Shown: positions 23,593-33,024 of the stretch, piece by piece
Layout: every line of letters starts with the position of its first letter
How positions within the stretch are numbered: the first letter of the stretch is position 1
Assembly: GCA_000981645.1 (NCBI GenBank)
Contig: LAQC01000001.1
Coordinates: forward strand, 42,532-85,060
Direction: 5' to 3'
Length of the DNA stretch: 42,529 nucleotides
Source: Cryomorphaceae bacterium ASP10-05a
GTDB lineage: Bacteria; Bacteroidota; Bacteroidia; Flavobacteriales_D; Sanyastnellaceae
Position numbers and translations under genes: made by a program
The notes under the pieces: model-generated
What the model was told of the DNA's origin: nothing
Databases searched by the model: none
The model's input: the letters and a program-made list of their open reading frames with translations, nothing else

Positions 23593-24393
23593 ATGAAAAA
23601 TGTTATTTGCCTTGCGGTTTTTTGCTCGGTCTTAAGTGTTGCGTATTCTCAATCTGAGACTTTGGGAGAGCATTTCGAGGAGGATTATTACACTGCCATG
23701 AAGGATCTAAGAGAGAGTGAGAAATTCAGAATAGGTGTAGATATTTCTACTCCTACTGTTGGCTTTTTAGCAGGTGCTAATCTGCGCCCACGAGCGAGTA
23801 TTATATTCAATTTAAAAACTGCACCAAACCGAGCATGGAGATTCATTCCTATGTATGAACAGAATAGGAGCTTTACTGATTTTCAATCGTCGTCTTTTAA
23901 TGCTATTGAAGTAAATGACTCATCTGTGGTTTATAGAAATGAATATCAAGAAGAATATAGGGTTGCTGCTCGTTTAGGAACGGAGTGGTTTAAACAGTAT
24001 GAAAGAAATACCTTGATTTATGGTGTGGATTTAGTTGTAGGTTTTGGTTCAGAGTATTGTGCTTTTACTAACAGTTACCAGCCTTATGATGAAAATGGGT
24101 CAGTAGATAATTTCGCGGTAGGAACTGCTTTTTTTAATGACAAGGATATCTATAATGAAGAGATATTTAGATTGTTAATCGGGGTTGACTTTTCTGTGGG
24201 CTATAAGTTTTTTCTAGGAGAGAAGACAGACCTTACCATAGAATGGATTCCTGAGTATACCTACAGACCTTATTTAAAGACTGACTCTTATGGCAATCCT
24301 CTTTTGGGAGGGTCTTCGGATAGGAATGACATTGGGGTCTTTGATGTTAGAGGGTTGTCTATTCAGTTGCACTATAAGTTTCTAAAAAAGTAA
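23593..24393 (+). CDS. Exported protein of unknown function, possible outer membrane barrel
   Basis: I do not recognise a family. The 266-residue protein starts with a clear signal peptide (MKNVICLAVFCSVLSVAYSQ). The rest alternates polar and aromatic residues in a beta-strand pattern (ASIIFNLKTAPNRAWRFIPMYEQ, LIYGVDLVVGFGSEY, VDFSVGYKFFLGEKTDLTIEWIPEY) and ends with a strand-like GLSIQLHYKFLKK. This suits a small outer membrane beta-barrel, and that is inference. It stands alone between divergent hutI and aroC, with no obvious partner. Confidence 0.7.
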   Translation: MKNVICLAVFCSVLSVAYSQSETLGEHFEEDYYTAMKDLRESEKFRIGVDISTPTVGFLAGANLRPRASIIFNLKTAPNRAWRFIPMYEQNRSFTDFQSSSFNAIEVNDSSVVYRNEYQEEYRVAARLGTEWFKQYERNTLIYGVDLVVGFGSEYCAFTNSYQPYDENGSVDNFAVGTAFFNDKDIYNEEIFRLLIGVDFSVGYKFFLGEKTDLTIEWIPEYTYRPYLKTDSYGNPLLGGSSDRNDIGVFDVRGLSIQLHYKFLKK

Positions 24394-24496
24394 TTTCATA
24401 GGGGAGTATGTAGGCGGGTTTTTTACTGGTAACTATTCTATCAAAAAGCTGTGAACTCTTTTTATTCCACTAAGCTTCATATTATGAATATGTATC

Positions 24497-24504
24497 TATC
24501 TTTG
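24497..24504 (+). promoter_or_regulatory. -7 promoter element for aroC
   Basis: TATCTTTG matches TAnnTTTG exactly, 5 bases before ATG 24510. A similar TATCTTAG lies at the same distance from the YdbS-like start at 32518. Confidence 0.5.
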
Positions 24505-24509
24505 GCCGC

Positions 24510-25589
24510 ATGGCAGGGAACTCTATCGGTCAAATATTTAGACTTACTACATTCGGAGAATCACACGGAATAGCTATTGGGGGCGTTATAGATGGCTGTC
24601 CTGCTGGGTTGTTCTTAGATTTGGAACAGATTCGTCATGAATTGCAACGCAGAAAGCCGGGTCAGTCTGCGATAACCACTCAAAGAAAAGAAGATGATGA
24701 AGTAGAATTTCTGAGTGGAATCTTTGAAGATAAAACTACAGGAACTCCCATAGGATTTGTGATTAAAAACAAAGACCAAAAATCAAAAGATTACAGTCAT
24801 ATAAAAGACTCTTACCGTCCTTCTCATGCGGATTATACCTATCAAGAGAAATATGGAAATAGAGATTATCGTGGAGGAGGGAGAAGCTCAGCTCGAGAAA
24901 CTGCTTGTAGAGTAGTAGCAGGAGCTATAGCCAAGCAAATCCTTCATTCCTATGGAGTAGATGTATTCTCTTACGTTTCTCAAATTCATAATCTGGTCAC
25001 TCATCTGGACCCTGAACAGGTTAAAATAGCAGATATAGATGCCAATATAGTGAGGTGCCCCGATAAGGAAATGGCTCTGCAGATGGAGGAGTATATCAAG
25101 GAAGTGAAAAAAGCTGGAGATTCGGTAGGAGGAGTGATCACAGGAGTGGCTAAGAATGTCCCTGTTGGCTTGGGAGAACCAGTGTTTGATAAGCTACATG
25201 CGGATATCGGTAAGGCGATGCTAAGTATTAATGCAGTTAAGGGTTTTGAGATAGGGAGTGGGTTCGGAGGAACTTTTCTACTTGGTTCAGAGCATAATGA
25301 TGAGTTTATTTCTGGAGAGAAGGGAATAGAGACGCGTAGCAATAACTCTGGAGGAATCCAAGGTGGTATTTCCAATGGAGAATTAATCTATTTCAATGTG
25401 GCGTTTAAGCCAACGGCTACCATTATAAAACCGCAAAACTCAGTAGATAAAGAAGGTAGCCCAATAGTCCTAGAAGGAAAAGGAAGGCATGACCCTTGTG
25501 TTTTACCTAGAGCTGTACCTATCGTAGATGCCATGTTGGCGTTAACATTAGTAGACCATATTTTAAGAAATAAAACCGCTAAACTTTAA
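24510..25589 (+). CDS. aroC: Chorismate synthase
   Basis: AroC removes phosphate from EPSP to form chorismate, the last shared step of aromatic amino acid synthesis, using reduced FMN. The three family signatures are visible: [39 protein letters not shown], and [32 protein letters not shown] is the conserved substrate-binding loop. Length (359 residues) is normal. The symporter gene follows after 3 bases, so aroC likely heads a five-gene unit that runs to the terminator at 32419. Confidence 0.97.
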   Translation: MAGNSIGQIFRLTTFGESHGIAIGGVIDGCPAGLFLDLEQIRHELQRRKPGQSAITTQRKEDDEVEFLSGIFEDKTTGTPIGFVIKNKDQKSKDYSHIKDSYRPSHADYTYQEKYGNRDYRGGGRSSARETACRVVAGAIAKQILHSYGVDVFSYVSQIHNLVTHLDPEQVKIADIDANIVRCPDKEMALQMEEYIKEVKKAGDSVGGVITGVAKNVPVGLGEPVFDKLHADIGKAMLSINAVKGFEIGSGFGGTFLLGSEHNDEFISGEKGIETRSNNSGGIQGGISNGELIYFNVAFKPTATIIKPQNSVDKEGSPIVLEGKGRHDPCVLPRAVPIVDAMLALTLVDHILRNKTAKL

Positions 25590-25592
25590 GAG

Positions 25593-27008
25593 ATGAAAAA
25601 ATTAGCCCTTCATTGGCAAGTAATTATAGGATTAGTTCTGGGAGCAGGTTTCGCTACAGCAGCTGTAAGTTTTGGTTTTGGAGACTTCGTAATGAATTGG
25701 ATAGATCCTTTTGGTAAAATTTTCGTTCGCCTATTAAAACTGGTAGCAGTACCATTGGTATTGTTCTCCATCATCGTAGGTGTGGCTAGTTTAGGAGATG
25801 TGAAAAAGCTAGGTTCCATCGGCTGGAAAACCTTGGGAATGTACCTGCTTACTACAGTTTTTGCGGTTACTCTAGGATTGACAATTGTAAATCTCTGGAA
25901 ACCAGGGGAGCTGGTAAGTGATGAATTTAGACTAGAAAAAAGAATTGATTACGAGCTTTGGAAAAAGGAAACTGGAGCCAAAGACTTAGATGGTGAATGT
26001 TACTCTTGTAAACCAGAAAACGCATCTATTCTAGCCAAAGTCATACAAGAAAGAGAAGAAACGGTTTTAGACTCAGGTGTCCAAGAAAGAATAGACAATG
26101 CCAAAAAAACAAAGAATGCAAGCCCACTTCAGCCTTTAGTAGATGCTATTCCTAGTAACTTGTTTGGAGCACTCACTGAGATGAAAATGCTTCAGATTAT
26201 TTTCTTCGCTATCTTCTTTGCCGTCATGCTTTTAAAACTCCCAAAGACTCAGTTCAAACCTGTGTTCGATGTTGTAAACGGTCTTAATGAAGTATTCGTA
26301 AAAATGGTTTGGGCCATTATGAATGCCATGCCCTATTTTGTTTTTGCGCTCATGGCTGGTCAGGTTGTTAAAGTAGCAGGGAATGATATTACTAAGCTCG
26401 GTGATCTGTTTACCTTCTTACTACATTACTCGGGAGCAGTTCTTCTTGGATTATTTATTTTGATCTTTTTGGTTTATCCAGGGCTGGTGAGTTTGGTAGT
26501 TAAGAAAATGAAAGGTTCGAGATTCCTAGGAGGAATGAAAGCCGCTCAGCTTACCGCATTCTCTACATCATCGTCAGTAGCTACTTTACCAGTAACTATG
26601 GATTGTGTAGAAAACAACCTCGGAGTATCTGAAAGAACTACCAGCTTCGTGCTGCCTATTGGAGCTACAGTGAACATGGATGGAACTAGCCTTTACCAGG
26701 CAGTAGCCGTGGTGGCCATGGCGCAGCTTCATATGGTAGATTTATCATTCACTCAGCAGCTAATTATCGTACTAACGGCTTCATTGGCATCTATTGGCGC
26801 AGCGGCCATCCCAAGTGCAGGGTTGGTGTTAATGATTATGGTTTTGGGCTCAGTCGGATTAGATGGGGCGTGGATTGCATTAATAATTCCTGTAGACCGA
26901 ATCTTAGACATGGTAAGAACAGTGACTAATGTAACAGGTGACGGAGCAGTTAGCACAATTATTGCCAATGCCGAGGGAGAACTTGAGGTTCCAGATAACA
27001 AAGAATAA
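25593..27008 (+). CDS. Dicarboxylate/amino acid:cation symporter (DAACS family)
   Basis: This is an inner-membrane sodium- or proton-coupled transporter of the GltP/DctA type with 471 residues. It has about eight helices and two re-entrant loops, the serine-rich motif AFSTSSSVATLPVTMDCVE, and the substrate/cation motif LPIGATVNMDGTSLYQ. The distal PVDRILDMVRTVTNVTGD is the conserved helix 8 region. An unusual feature is a charged insert of about 70 residues (about 113-182), with GECYSC, between two hydrophobic segments. The insert is probably in an extracytoplasmic loop. Substrate (glutamate, aspartate or C4-dicarboxylates) cannot be told. It is coupled to aroC. Confidence 0.92.
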   Translation: MKKLALHWQVIIGLVLGAGFATAAVSFGFGDFVMNWIDPFGKIFVRLLKLVAVPLVLFSIIVGVASLGDVKKLGSIGWKTLGMYLLTTVFAVTLGLTIVNLWKPGELVSDEFRLEKRIDYELWKKETGAKDLDGECYSCKPENASILAKVIQEREETVLDSGVQERIDNAKKTKNASPLQPLVDAIPSNLFGALTEMKMLQIIFFAIFFAVMLLKLPKTQFKPVFDVVNGLNEVFVKMVWAIMNAMPYFVFALMAGQVVKVAGNDITKLGDLFTFLLHYSGAVLLGLFILIFLVYPGLVSLVVKKMKGSRFLGGMKAAQLTAFSTSSSVATLPVTMDCVENNLGVSERTTSFVLPIGATVNMDGTSLYQAVAVVAMAQLHMVDLSFTQQLIIVLTASLASIGAAAIPSAGLVLMIMVLGSVGLDGAWIALIIPVDRILDMVRTVTNVTGDGAVSTIIANAEGELEVPDNKE

Positions 27009-27016
27009 AATCAAAC

Positions 27017-27036
27017 GTTAGAAGACTGACTCTAAC
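27017..27036 (+). other. Small stem-loop between symporter and AsmA-like genes
   Basis: GTTAGA and TCTAAC form a 6-bp stem with an 8-base loop just before ATG 27048. There is no T run, so it is not a terminator; it may affect mRNA stability or translation. Confidence 0.3.
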
Positions 27037-27047
27037 ATTGCCGGAAA

Positions 27048-29831
27048 ATGAAGAAAATAATTAAAATTAGTGTTCTGGCATTTGTATTGCTTTTGTTCAC
27101 CATAATAGCCCTGCCCTTTGTATTCCAAGGAAAAATAGAGGCGGCTGTAAAGACTGCTGTGAATGAAAATATAAATGCTAATGTAAAGTGGACAGATTAT
27201 GGACTTAGTCTCTTAAAAAGCTTTCCAGATATGACCATTTCTTTAGATTCTTTAACCGTAATCGGTAAAAGTGAATTCGAAGGAGTAGCGCTGGTAAGCA
27301 TACCTAGATTAGATATCAGTTTAGATATCATGTCTTTATTCGGAGATTCGCCTCAGATTAATTCTTTTTCATTAAAAAATCCATATATAAATGTAATAGT
27401 GACCGAAGAGGGGTCAGCTAATTATGATATAGCTATTCCTTCAGAAGACGTAGCACAAGAAGCTTCTTCAGAAGTAAGCTCTTTTAGGTTAGCGCTAGAT
27501 TCGTATGAAATAGAAAACGGAACCGTTAGTTACTTGGATACTCCTGGGAATATGATGGTGTACTTAGAGAATTTAAACCACAGTGGTAAGGGTGACTTCA
27601 CCTCCTCGATTATCAATTTAAAGACGAAGACTACAGCAGATGAGTTTGATTTCATCTTTGATGATATCGCCTATATAAATAAAGCTACAACAGACATAAA
27701 TTTAAATCTGTTTATGGATTTAGATAAAATGAGATTCGATATTGAAGGAAATGAAATATTTCTAAATGAGCTCAAGTTGGTGGCTAATGGATTCGTAGAG
27801 ATGCCTTCAAGTGACATCGTAATGGACATTAAGTGTAAGGCACCAGACACTAATATTACACAACTTATTTCTCTGATTCCGGCTGAGTACAGAGGGGATT
27901 TAGCAGGAGTAAATGCCAAAGGAGCCCTGGCATTAAATGGCTTTGTTACTGGAAGCATGACTGAAACAGAACTTCCTGCCATCGGTTTAGATATTCAAAT
28001 TAAAGAAGGTTTCCTCCAGTACCCAGACCTGCCTGAGTCTATTAATGATATTGTGCTAAGCGCTCTATTTTCTCTTCCTCAAGGAAATAACCTAGATGAG
28101 ATGAAAGTGGATATTTCTCAGTTGAAAATGAATATAGCGGGAAACCCTATAGATGCTAGAATGCTCTTCACTAATCCATTTACATCTCAGTATATAGACG
28201 CGGCATTAAAAGCAAATTTAGATTTCGATAAATTAAGTAAAGCCTTTCCGATAGATGAAACGAAGCTGAATGGAAAATTAAACGCAGATGTAGTATTAAA
28301 AGGAAGTGTCTTAGATTTAACTAATCAGAATTTCGATGATTTTTATGCCAATGGCCTTATAGATGTAATAGGCATGAATTTAAATGCCTCCGATACCTAC
28401 GAGATGAATATAGAAAATGCTCATTTCGATATTACCCCGGCAAGTATAAAAATGGGAGCTTTTAAAGGAAGAATTGGAGAAAGTGACTTCGATGCCACGG
28501 GTAAATTAGATAACTTCTTAGCCTATGCATTTAATGATGAAAAGTTAAAAGGCACATTTGACTTTAGGAGTAACACTATGAATATGGATGACTTCATGAC
28601 TTCTGAGGAGTCTACAGAAGATGTCTCTGGAGATGTTGTAGAAGAAGCATACGTAGCTATTCCAGAGAACCTAGATTTCGATTTAACGGCAGACATTAAG
28701 AAGCTTATTTATGAGGGGACGGAGATGACCAATATAACGGGTCTAATCGTTGTGGATGACGGCACGGCTGCGTTGCAAAATGTGAAAGTGAACTATTTAG
28801 AAGGAAGTATAATTTTAGATGGGAAATACACCACAAAGGATAGAGAAAAGCCTCTTTTAGATATTGCCTATAATTTAAAGAACTTAGACATAGCTGAGAC
28901 GAGTAAATCATTCGATATGATTTCTCAATTAGCGCCAATAGCTAAATACTGTACAGGGAAGTTTGGTTCTGAACTTAGTTTTACTACAGAGTTAGGAAAA
29001 GACATGTTTCCTTTACTAGAAACACTGTCGGCCAAAGGGAATTTAAGTACAGATGCTTTAGAGATAGAGAAGTTTCAGCCATTAAATGAAATAGCAGCTA
29101 AACTGAAACTTGGAGAATTAGCGAAGCAGACCATAGATAATGTGAAAATGAGCTTTTCAGTAGAAGATGGAAAAGTTACCGTCAATCCCTATGAGATTAA
29201 GTTAGACGGCATGAAGACTACCATTTCTGGATGGACTAGTTTTAGTTCAGAAATGGATTATGTGGTGGATATAGATGTTCCGTTTAGCAAGCTGCCTCAG
29301 TCGGGAACAGACTTCGCCAATGACCTGTTAGGCAAAGTAAATCTACTAGGCTCGAACTTCAGTACCAATGAGATTATCCCTGTGAAAATTAGGGTAACAG
29401 GAACGATGCTAAACCCTAAGATAGATTTAAGTAAAGTAGGCAGCGGTCTAGTTCAAAGCGCTAAAGAGGAAATAAAAGAAGAAGTAAAAGAACTAGTTCA
29501 GGAAAAGGTAGAAGAGGTAAAAGAAGACGCTAAGGCTAAAGCCAAAGAAGAAGCGGATAAACTAATGGTTACAGCTACCGCCCAAGCAGAAAAAGTGAGA
29601 GCAGAAGGAATCCAGCTAGCAGACAAAGGAAAAGAAGAGGCTTATAAAGCTGCTCAGCGTATCCAAGATGCGGCTAAAAAGCCATGGGAAAAAGTAGCAG
29701 CGAAATTAGCGGCAGATAAAGCCAAGAAAAAAGCGGATGAAGCGCATGTCAAAGCTTTAGCTGCCGTCAAGACTAAAGCAGATAAAATTATAAGTGACGC
29801 ACAAAAAAGAGCCGATGATTTATTGGATTAA
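27048..29831 (+). CDS. AsmA-like protein with Ala/Lys/Glu-rich coiled-coil tail
   Basis: This is a 927-residue AsmA-superfamily protein with an N-terminal membrane helix (ISVLAFVLLLFTIIALPFVF). The characteristic start of the family follows (VKWTDYGLSLLKSFPDMTISLDSLTVIG), then about 750 residues of repeating beta-strands. AsmA-like proteins reside in the envelope and some bridge membranes for lipid transport; this protein's role is inferred from fold only. The last ~125 residues differ: a highly charged helical tail (KEEIKEEVKELVQEKVEEVKE ... ADKIISDAQKRADDLLD), probably coiled coil. The gene overlaps the start of the OmpA-family gene, linking their translation. Confidence 0.85.
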   Translation: MKKIIKISVLAFVLLLFTIIALPFVFQGKIEAAVKTAVNENINANVKWTDYGLSLLKSFPDMTISLDSLTVIGKSEFEGVALVSIPRLDISLDIMSLFGDSPQINSFSLKNPYINVIVTEEGSANYDIAIPSEDVAQEASSEVSSFRLALDSYEIENGTVSYLDTPGNMMVYLENLNHSGKGDFTSSIINLKTKTTADEFDFIFDDIAYINKATTDINLNLFMDLDKMRFDIEGNEIFLNELKLVANGFVEMPSSDIVMDIKCKAPDTNITQLISLIPAEYRGDLAGVNAKGALALNGFVTGSMTETELPAIGLDIQIKEGFLQYPDLPESINDIVLSALFSLPQGNNLDEMKVDISQLKMNIAGNPIDARMLFTNPFTSQYIDAALKANLDFDKLSKAFPIDETKLNGKLNADVVLKGSVLDLTNQNFDDFYANGLIDVIGMNLNASDTYEMNIENAHFDITPASIKMGAFKGRIGESDFDATGKLDNFLAYAFNDEKLKGTFDFRSNTMNMDDFMTSEESTEDVSGDVVEEAYVAIPENLDFDLTADIKKLIYEGTEMTNITGLIVVDDGTAALQNVKVNYLEGSIILDGKYTTKDREKPLLDIAYNLKNLDIAETSKSFDMISQLAPIAKYCTGKFGSELSFTTELGKDMFPLLETLSAKGNLSTDALEIEKFQPLNEIAAKLKLGELAKQTIDNVKMSFSVEDGKVTVNPYEIKLDGMKTTISGWTSFSSEMDYVVDIDVPFSKLPQSGTDFANDLLGKVNLLGSNFSTNEIIPVKIRVTGTMLNPKIDLSKVGSGLVQSAKEEIKEEVKELVQEKVEEVKEDAKAKAKEEADKLMVTATAQAEKVRAEGIQLADKGKEEAYKAAQRIQDAAKKPWEKVAAKLAADKAKKKADEAHVKALAAVKTKADKIISDAQKRADDLLD

Positions 29832-31854
29832 GAAAATGATTTTTTGTGGAGTGTTTGTGTTTTGCTACGCAGCTCCTTTAACAGCTCAGGAATGTGGTAT
29901 AGAGTTAGAAGCTAAAGCCATCAAGCTATTAGAGAAATCTAAGAATAAGAAGAAATATAAGAGTGCCCAAAGAACTCAGTTCTTGAGAGATGCGTTAGAA
30001 ATAGATGAGGAATGTCTAGAGTGTAGATATTTATTAGGGAAAAAGGCATATAGAAGAGCCAAAAATGAAACCTATGATTTCACTGAAGCTAACACCTACT
30101 TAGCGCCTTTAGTTGAGCTCTGTCCAGAATACCATTCAGACCCTTATTTTTATCTGGGAGCGATGTCTTATGCAGAGCGGAGGTATACGGATGCGCTAGA
30201 TTACTTCGATAAATTTATACACTTCCCTTCTGATGACGAGTCTAAGTTTAGTAGGGATTATGACAAGAACTATGAGACGGTAAAAGCAGCGATTCCTTCA
30301 GTGGAGTTCTTTAAAAAGTATGCTGAAAACCCAGTGGACTATAATCCTAAACGAGTAGAAGAAATTAGCTCTAAAGAAGGAGAAGAATATCTGCCAGTAT
30401 TATCTCCAGATAATGAAATCATCTTTTTTACTAAGAAGCACCCAAAGAAAAGCAAGGGAATAATAGGAGATAACTGGGTCGAGGAGTTCACCATGAGTAA
30501 AAGGAAAGACATTAACTCCAAGTTCGAAGAACCTAAAGCACTTAGTGCTCCTTTTAATCTAGGAGACAATTATGGTGGAGCTACTATTTCTGTAGATAAT
30601 AAAGAAATGTATATAGCCAAGGTAAATTCTAATGGGATGAATCCTCAAAACATAGATATCTACAAGACTACTTATGCTAAGAGTTATGATGAGGTAAAAG
30701 GATATGATACATACAAATGGAGTAAGTTAGAAAGTGTAGGAGATCATATTAACACCAAACAAGGATGGGAAGCGCAGCCCTCTTTATCGTCAGACGGGAA
30801 GCTGTTGTTTTTTGCCTCTGCTCGTCCAGAGAGTGTTTTAGGGCCAGATGGAAACCCAAGTGTGGATATATACTTTTGTGAGAGACAATCAGATGACTCT
30901 TGGGGAAATCCACAAAATTTAGAATCTATAAACACCAAGGGAAGTGATAAGACTCCTTTTATGCATTCGGATTCTAGAACGCTTTATTTCGCATCTAACG
31001 CCCACAGAGGTTTTGGAGGTTTTGATCTATTCTTTACCCGCCAGTTGGATGATGGAACATGGTCTGAGCCAGAAAATCTGGGAGCTCCTATTAACTCTGA
31101 GAAAGATGAGGAAGGATTAATAGTGGCTACAGATGGAAAGCTTGCTTATTTCTCTAGTAAAATGGAAGGAAGCTTCACGAAGGATATCTTTAGTTTCGAG
31201 CTTCCTGAAAGAGCTAAGCCCCAGAAAGTCATTATTCTTAAGGGAACAGTAAAAGATGAGAATGATGAGGTAGTACAGGATCTGGAGATTGAAATAAAGA
31301 GTGATAGCAGAGATAATCCTGAGACCATTAAAATAAATCAGGAAGACGGAAGCTATGCAGCCATAATAAATGTAGAAAAAGACGAGGATGTGGTGGTGAT
31401 GATGAAAAAAGATGGCTACGCTTTTAATGCCCAACTGTTAACCACTAAAGACGAATTAAAAAAGCCTGATGTAATAGAACTAAAAACACAAGTTCAAAAG
31501 ATAGAAGCCAATAAGCCTTTTTTAATAAGAGACATTAACTACAGAACCAGCTCTAGTGATATAGATGATGAGTCTAAGACGATATTAAAACTCTTTGCTA
31601 TTTATTTAATCGAAAACCCTAGTCTTAAAATAGAAATTAGAGGGCATACAGATGATGTGGGTAATCTTACTGATAATCTAGCGCTAAGCACAGATAGAGC
31701 TTTTGAGGTGTTGGGCTATTTACAGGAGCAAGGAGTGGAATCTGGAAGGTTAAATTATAAAGGTTTCGGTCCGAATAAGCCTTTAGCTTCTAATGAAACT
31801 GCTGAAGGAAGATTAAAAAACAGACGGACAGAGTTTGTGGTTACTAAAATGTAA
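29815..31854 (+). CDS. PD40/TPR and OmpA-domain outer membrane protein
   Basis: I start the gene at ATG 29815 (MIYWIKKMIFCGVFVFCYAAPLTAQ), which gives a signal peptide with a basic n-region; ATG 29836 is an alternative. The N-terminal ~140 residues are TPR-like helices (KAIKLLEKSKNKKKYKSA, YFYLGAMSYAERRYTDALDYF). The middle contains WD40-like PD40 strands (EYLPVLSPDNEIIFFTKK, QPSLSSDGKLLFFASAR, FGGFDLFFTR). A carboxypeptidase-like segment follows, then a C-terminal OmpA peptidoglycan-binding domain (KIEIRGHTDDVGNLTDNLALSTDRA, NRRTEFVVTKM). This is the general Bacteroidota PD40-OmpA layout, related to gliding/T9SS protein PorE. It overlaps the AsmA gene by 17 bases. Confidence 0.9.
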   Translation: MIYWIKKMIFCGVFVFCYAAPLTAQECGIELEAKAIKLLEKSKNKKKYKSAQRTQFLRDALEIDEECLECRYLLGKKAYRRAKNETYDFTEANTYLAPLVELCPEYHSDPYFYLGAMSYAERRYTDALDYFDKFIHFPSDDESKFSRDYDKNYETVKAAIPSVEFFKKYAENPVDYNPKRVEEISSKEGEEYLPVLSPDNEIIFFTKKHPKKSKGIIGDNWVEEFTMSKRKDINSKFEEPKALSAPFNLGDNYGGATISVDNKEMYIAKVNSNGMNPQNIDIYKTTYAKSYDEVKGYDTYKWSKLESVGDHINTKQGWEAQPSLSSDGKLLFFASARPESVLGPDGNPSVDIYFCERQSDDSWGNPQNLESINTKGSDKTPFMHSDSRTLYFASNAHRGFGGFDLFFTRQLDDGTWSEPENLGAPINSEKDEEGLIVATDGKLAYFSSKMEGSFTKDIFSFELPERAKPQKVIILKGTVKDENDEVVQDLEIEIKSDSRDNPETIKINQEDGSYAAIINVEKDEDVVVMMKKDGYAFNAQLLTTKDELKKPDVIELKTQVQKIEANKPFLIRDINYRTSSSDIDDESKTILKLFAIYLIENPSLKIEIRGHTDDVGNLTDNLALSTDRAFEVLGYLQEQGVESGRLNYKGFGPNKPLASNETAEGRLKNRRTEFVVTKM

Positions 31855-31884
31855 CCGAATTTAGCACTCTAAAATTTTATAAAA

Positions 31885-32400
31885 ATGACTAAAAATATAT
31901 TTATCAGTTCGTTAGCTTTAATGGTGTTGCTATTTAGCTGTTCTGGACCTGTGGAGCCTACTAAAGTAGAAGGAAGCAAATCGTTTTATGGAACAGAAAT
32001 TTCATTGGAACAAGCAATGTCTATTAATGAACTAACCAATGAAATGAAATCAAAAGATTCATTGGTAGATGTTTTGATAGAAGGAGAGATTGTAGAAACC
32101 TGCGCTGTAAAAGGATGTTGGATGACAATAGCCAATCAGGAAGGTGAAGACCTAAGAGTAAGGTTTAAAGACTACGGGTTTTTCGTGCCTACAGAAGGGG
32201 CAGGAGGAAAGGAAGTAGCTTTTAAAGGAATAGCGTTAAAGAGCTCTGAGTCTGTGGAAATGCAACATCATTATATCGATGATGCAGATTTAAGTGATGA
32301 AGAAAAGGCCAAACAAAAAGAGGCGATTACTGAACCTAAGGATGTGATTTCATTCGAAGCGGTAGGAGTGGTAATTACAGGGATGGCTGAGAGTAAATAA
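31885..32400 (+). CDS. DUF4920 lipoprotein
   Basis: This is a 171-residue exported protein. The N-terminus LALMVLLFSCSGP is a lipoprotein signal with the lipidated Cys in LFSC. The mature part has FYGTEISLEQAMSINEL, VLIEGEIVETCAVKGCWMTIANQEGEDLRVRFKDYGFFVP and EVAFKGIALK, matching the DUF4920 family, which has an OB-like fold and a conserved CxxxGCWM segment. The two cysteines there could bind a metal or form a disulfide. Function is unknown. It is 30 bases after the OmpA gene and is the last gene before a strong terminator. Confidence 0.86.
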   Translation: MTKNIFISSLALMVLLFSCSGPVEPTKVEGSKSFYGTEISLEQAMSINELTNEMKSKDSLVDVLIEGEIVETCAVKGCWMTIANQEGEDLRVRFKDYGFFVPTEGAGGKEVAFKGIALKSSESVEMQHHYIDDADLSDEEKAKQKEAITEPKDVISFEAVGVVITGMAESK

Positions 32401-32418
32401 AAAATTAATAATTACAAG

Positions 32419-32450
32419 AAAAAAAAGGGGCCTTACGGCCCCTTTTTTTT
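32419..32450 (+). terminator. Strong bidirectional-type terminator after the DUF4920 gene
   Basis: An A run, GGGGCC-TTAC-GGCCCC and an 8-base T run form a near-perfect symmetric hairpin. It closes the probable aroC-to-DUF4920 transcription unit. Confidence 0.93.
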
Positions 32451-32505
32451 CATAAAATTGGCATCATTAATAGTAGATTAAAGCCGATTTTTCCCTTAAC
32501 TATTT

Positions 32506-32513
32506 TATCTTAG
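32506..32513 (+). promoter_or_regulatory. Possible -7 element for the PH-domain pair
   Basis: TATCTTAG is one mismatch from TAnnTTTG, 4 bases before ATG 32518, and directly downstream of the terminator region. Confidence 0.4.
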
Positions 32514-32517
32514 CCAC

Positions 32518-33024
32518 ATGTTACTAGAGAATCTTCAGCTAGAAAAATCAGATTTACCATTATTGGAAAATGTGGATTATAGTCCTCATCCTAAAGATTA
32601 TAGAGACATGAGGCTTTTGATACTCATGATTGTAATGTTCTTACTCTCTGGATTTTGGATTATGCAATTGGTTTTTTTGAACATGACTGCTATGGGAGTC
32701 ATATTTCTAATTTGGCTAGGCCTACTTTCTTTAATTTTACTTGAAGAAATTAAAGGATTTAAAAAAAGAGGATACGCCTTAAGGCAAAGAGACATCACCT
32801 ACAAAAAAGGGTTTCTAATCCATTCTCAGACCACTATTCCGTTTAATAGAGTTCAGCATTGTGAAACTACTCAAGGGCCTTTGTCAAGAGCTTTTGGATT
32901 AATGAGCTTAAAGGTGTTTACTGCAGGAGGAGCGAGTTCAGACTTAAGAATATCAGGCTTAAGACCAGAAGAAGCTAACCGACTCAAAGATTTTATTACA
33001 GAAGCTTCTTCCACGTATGAGTGA
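32518..33024 (+). CDS. YdbS-like bacterial PH-domain membrane protein
   Basis: This 168-residue protein has two membrane helices (LLILMIVMFLLSGFWIMQLVF and MGVIFLIWLGLLSLILLE). One bacterial PH (bPH2, formerly DUF304) domain follows: YALRQRDITYKKGFLIHSQTTIPFNRVQHCETTQGPLSRAFGL ... ISGLRPEEANRL. It matches YdbS, which is encoded next to YdbT in Bacillus and many others. Its 3' end overlaps the YdbT-like gene by 8 bases. The molecular role is unknown; in Bacillus the pair is linked to resistance to some membrane-active compounds. Confidence 0.87.
   Translation: MLLENLQLEKSDLPLLENVDYSPHPKDYRDMRLLILMIVMFLLSGFWIMQLVFLNMTAMGVIFLIWLGLLSLILLEEIKGFKKRGYALRQRDITYKKGFLIHSQTTIPFNRVQHCETTQGPLSRAFGLMSLKVFTAGGASSDLRISGLRPEEANRLKDFITEASSTYE

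Noticed and set aside
25001-25375. 124-residue minus-strand ORF inside aroC
   Set aside because: Fully antisense to conserved chorismate synthase; Pro/Ser-rich composition is that of a shadow frame.
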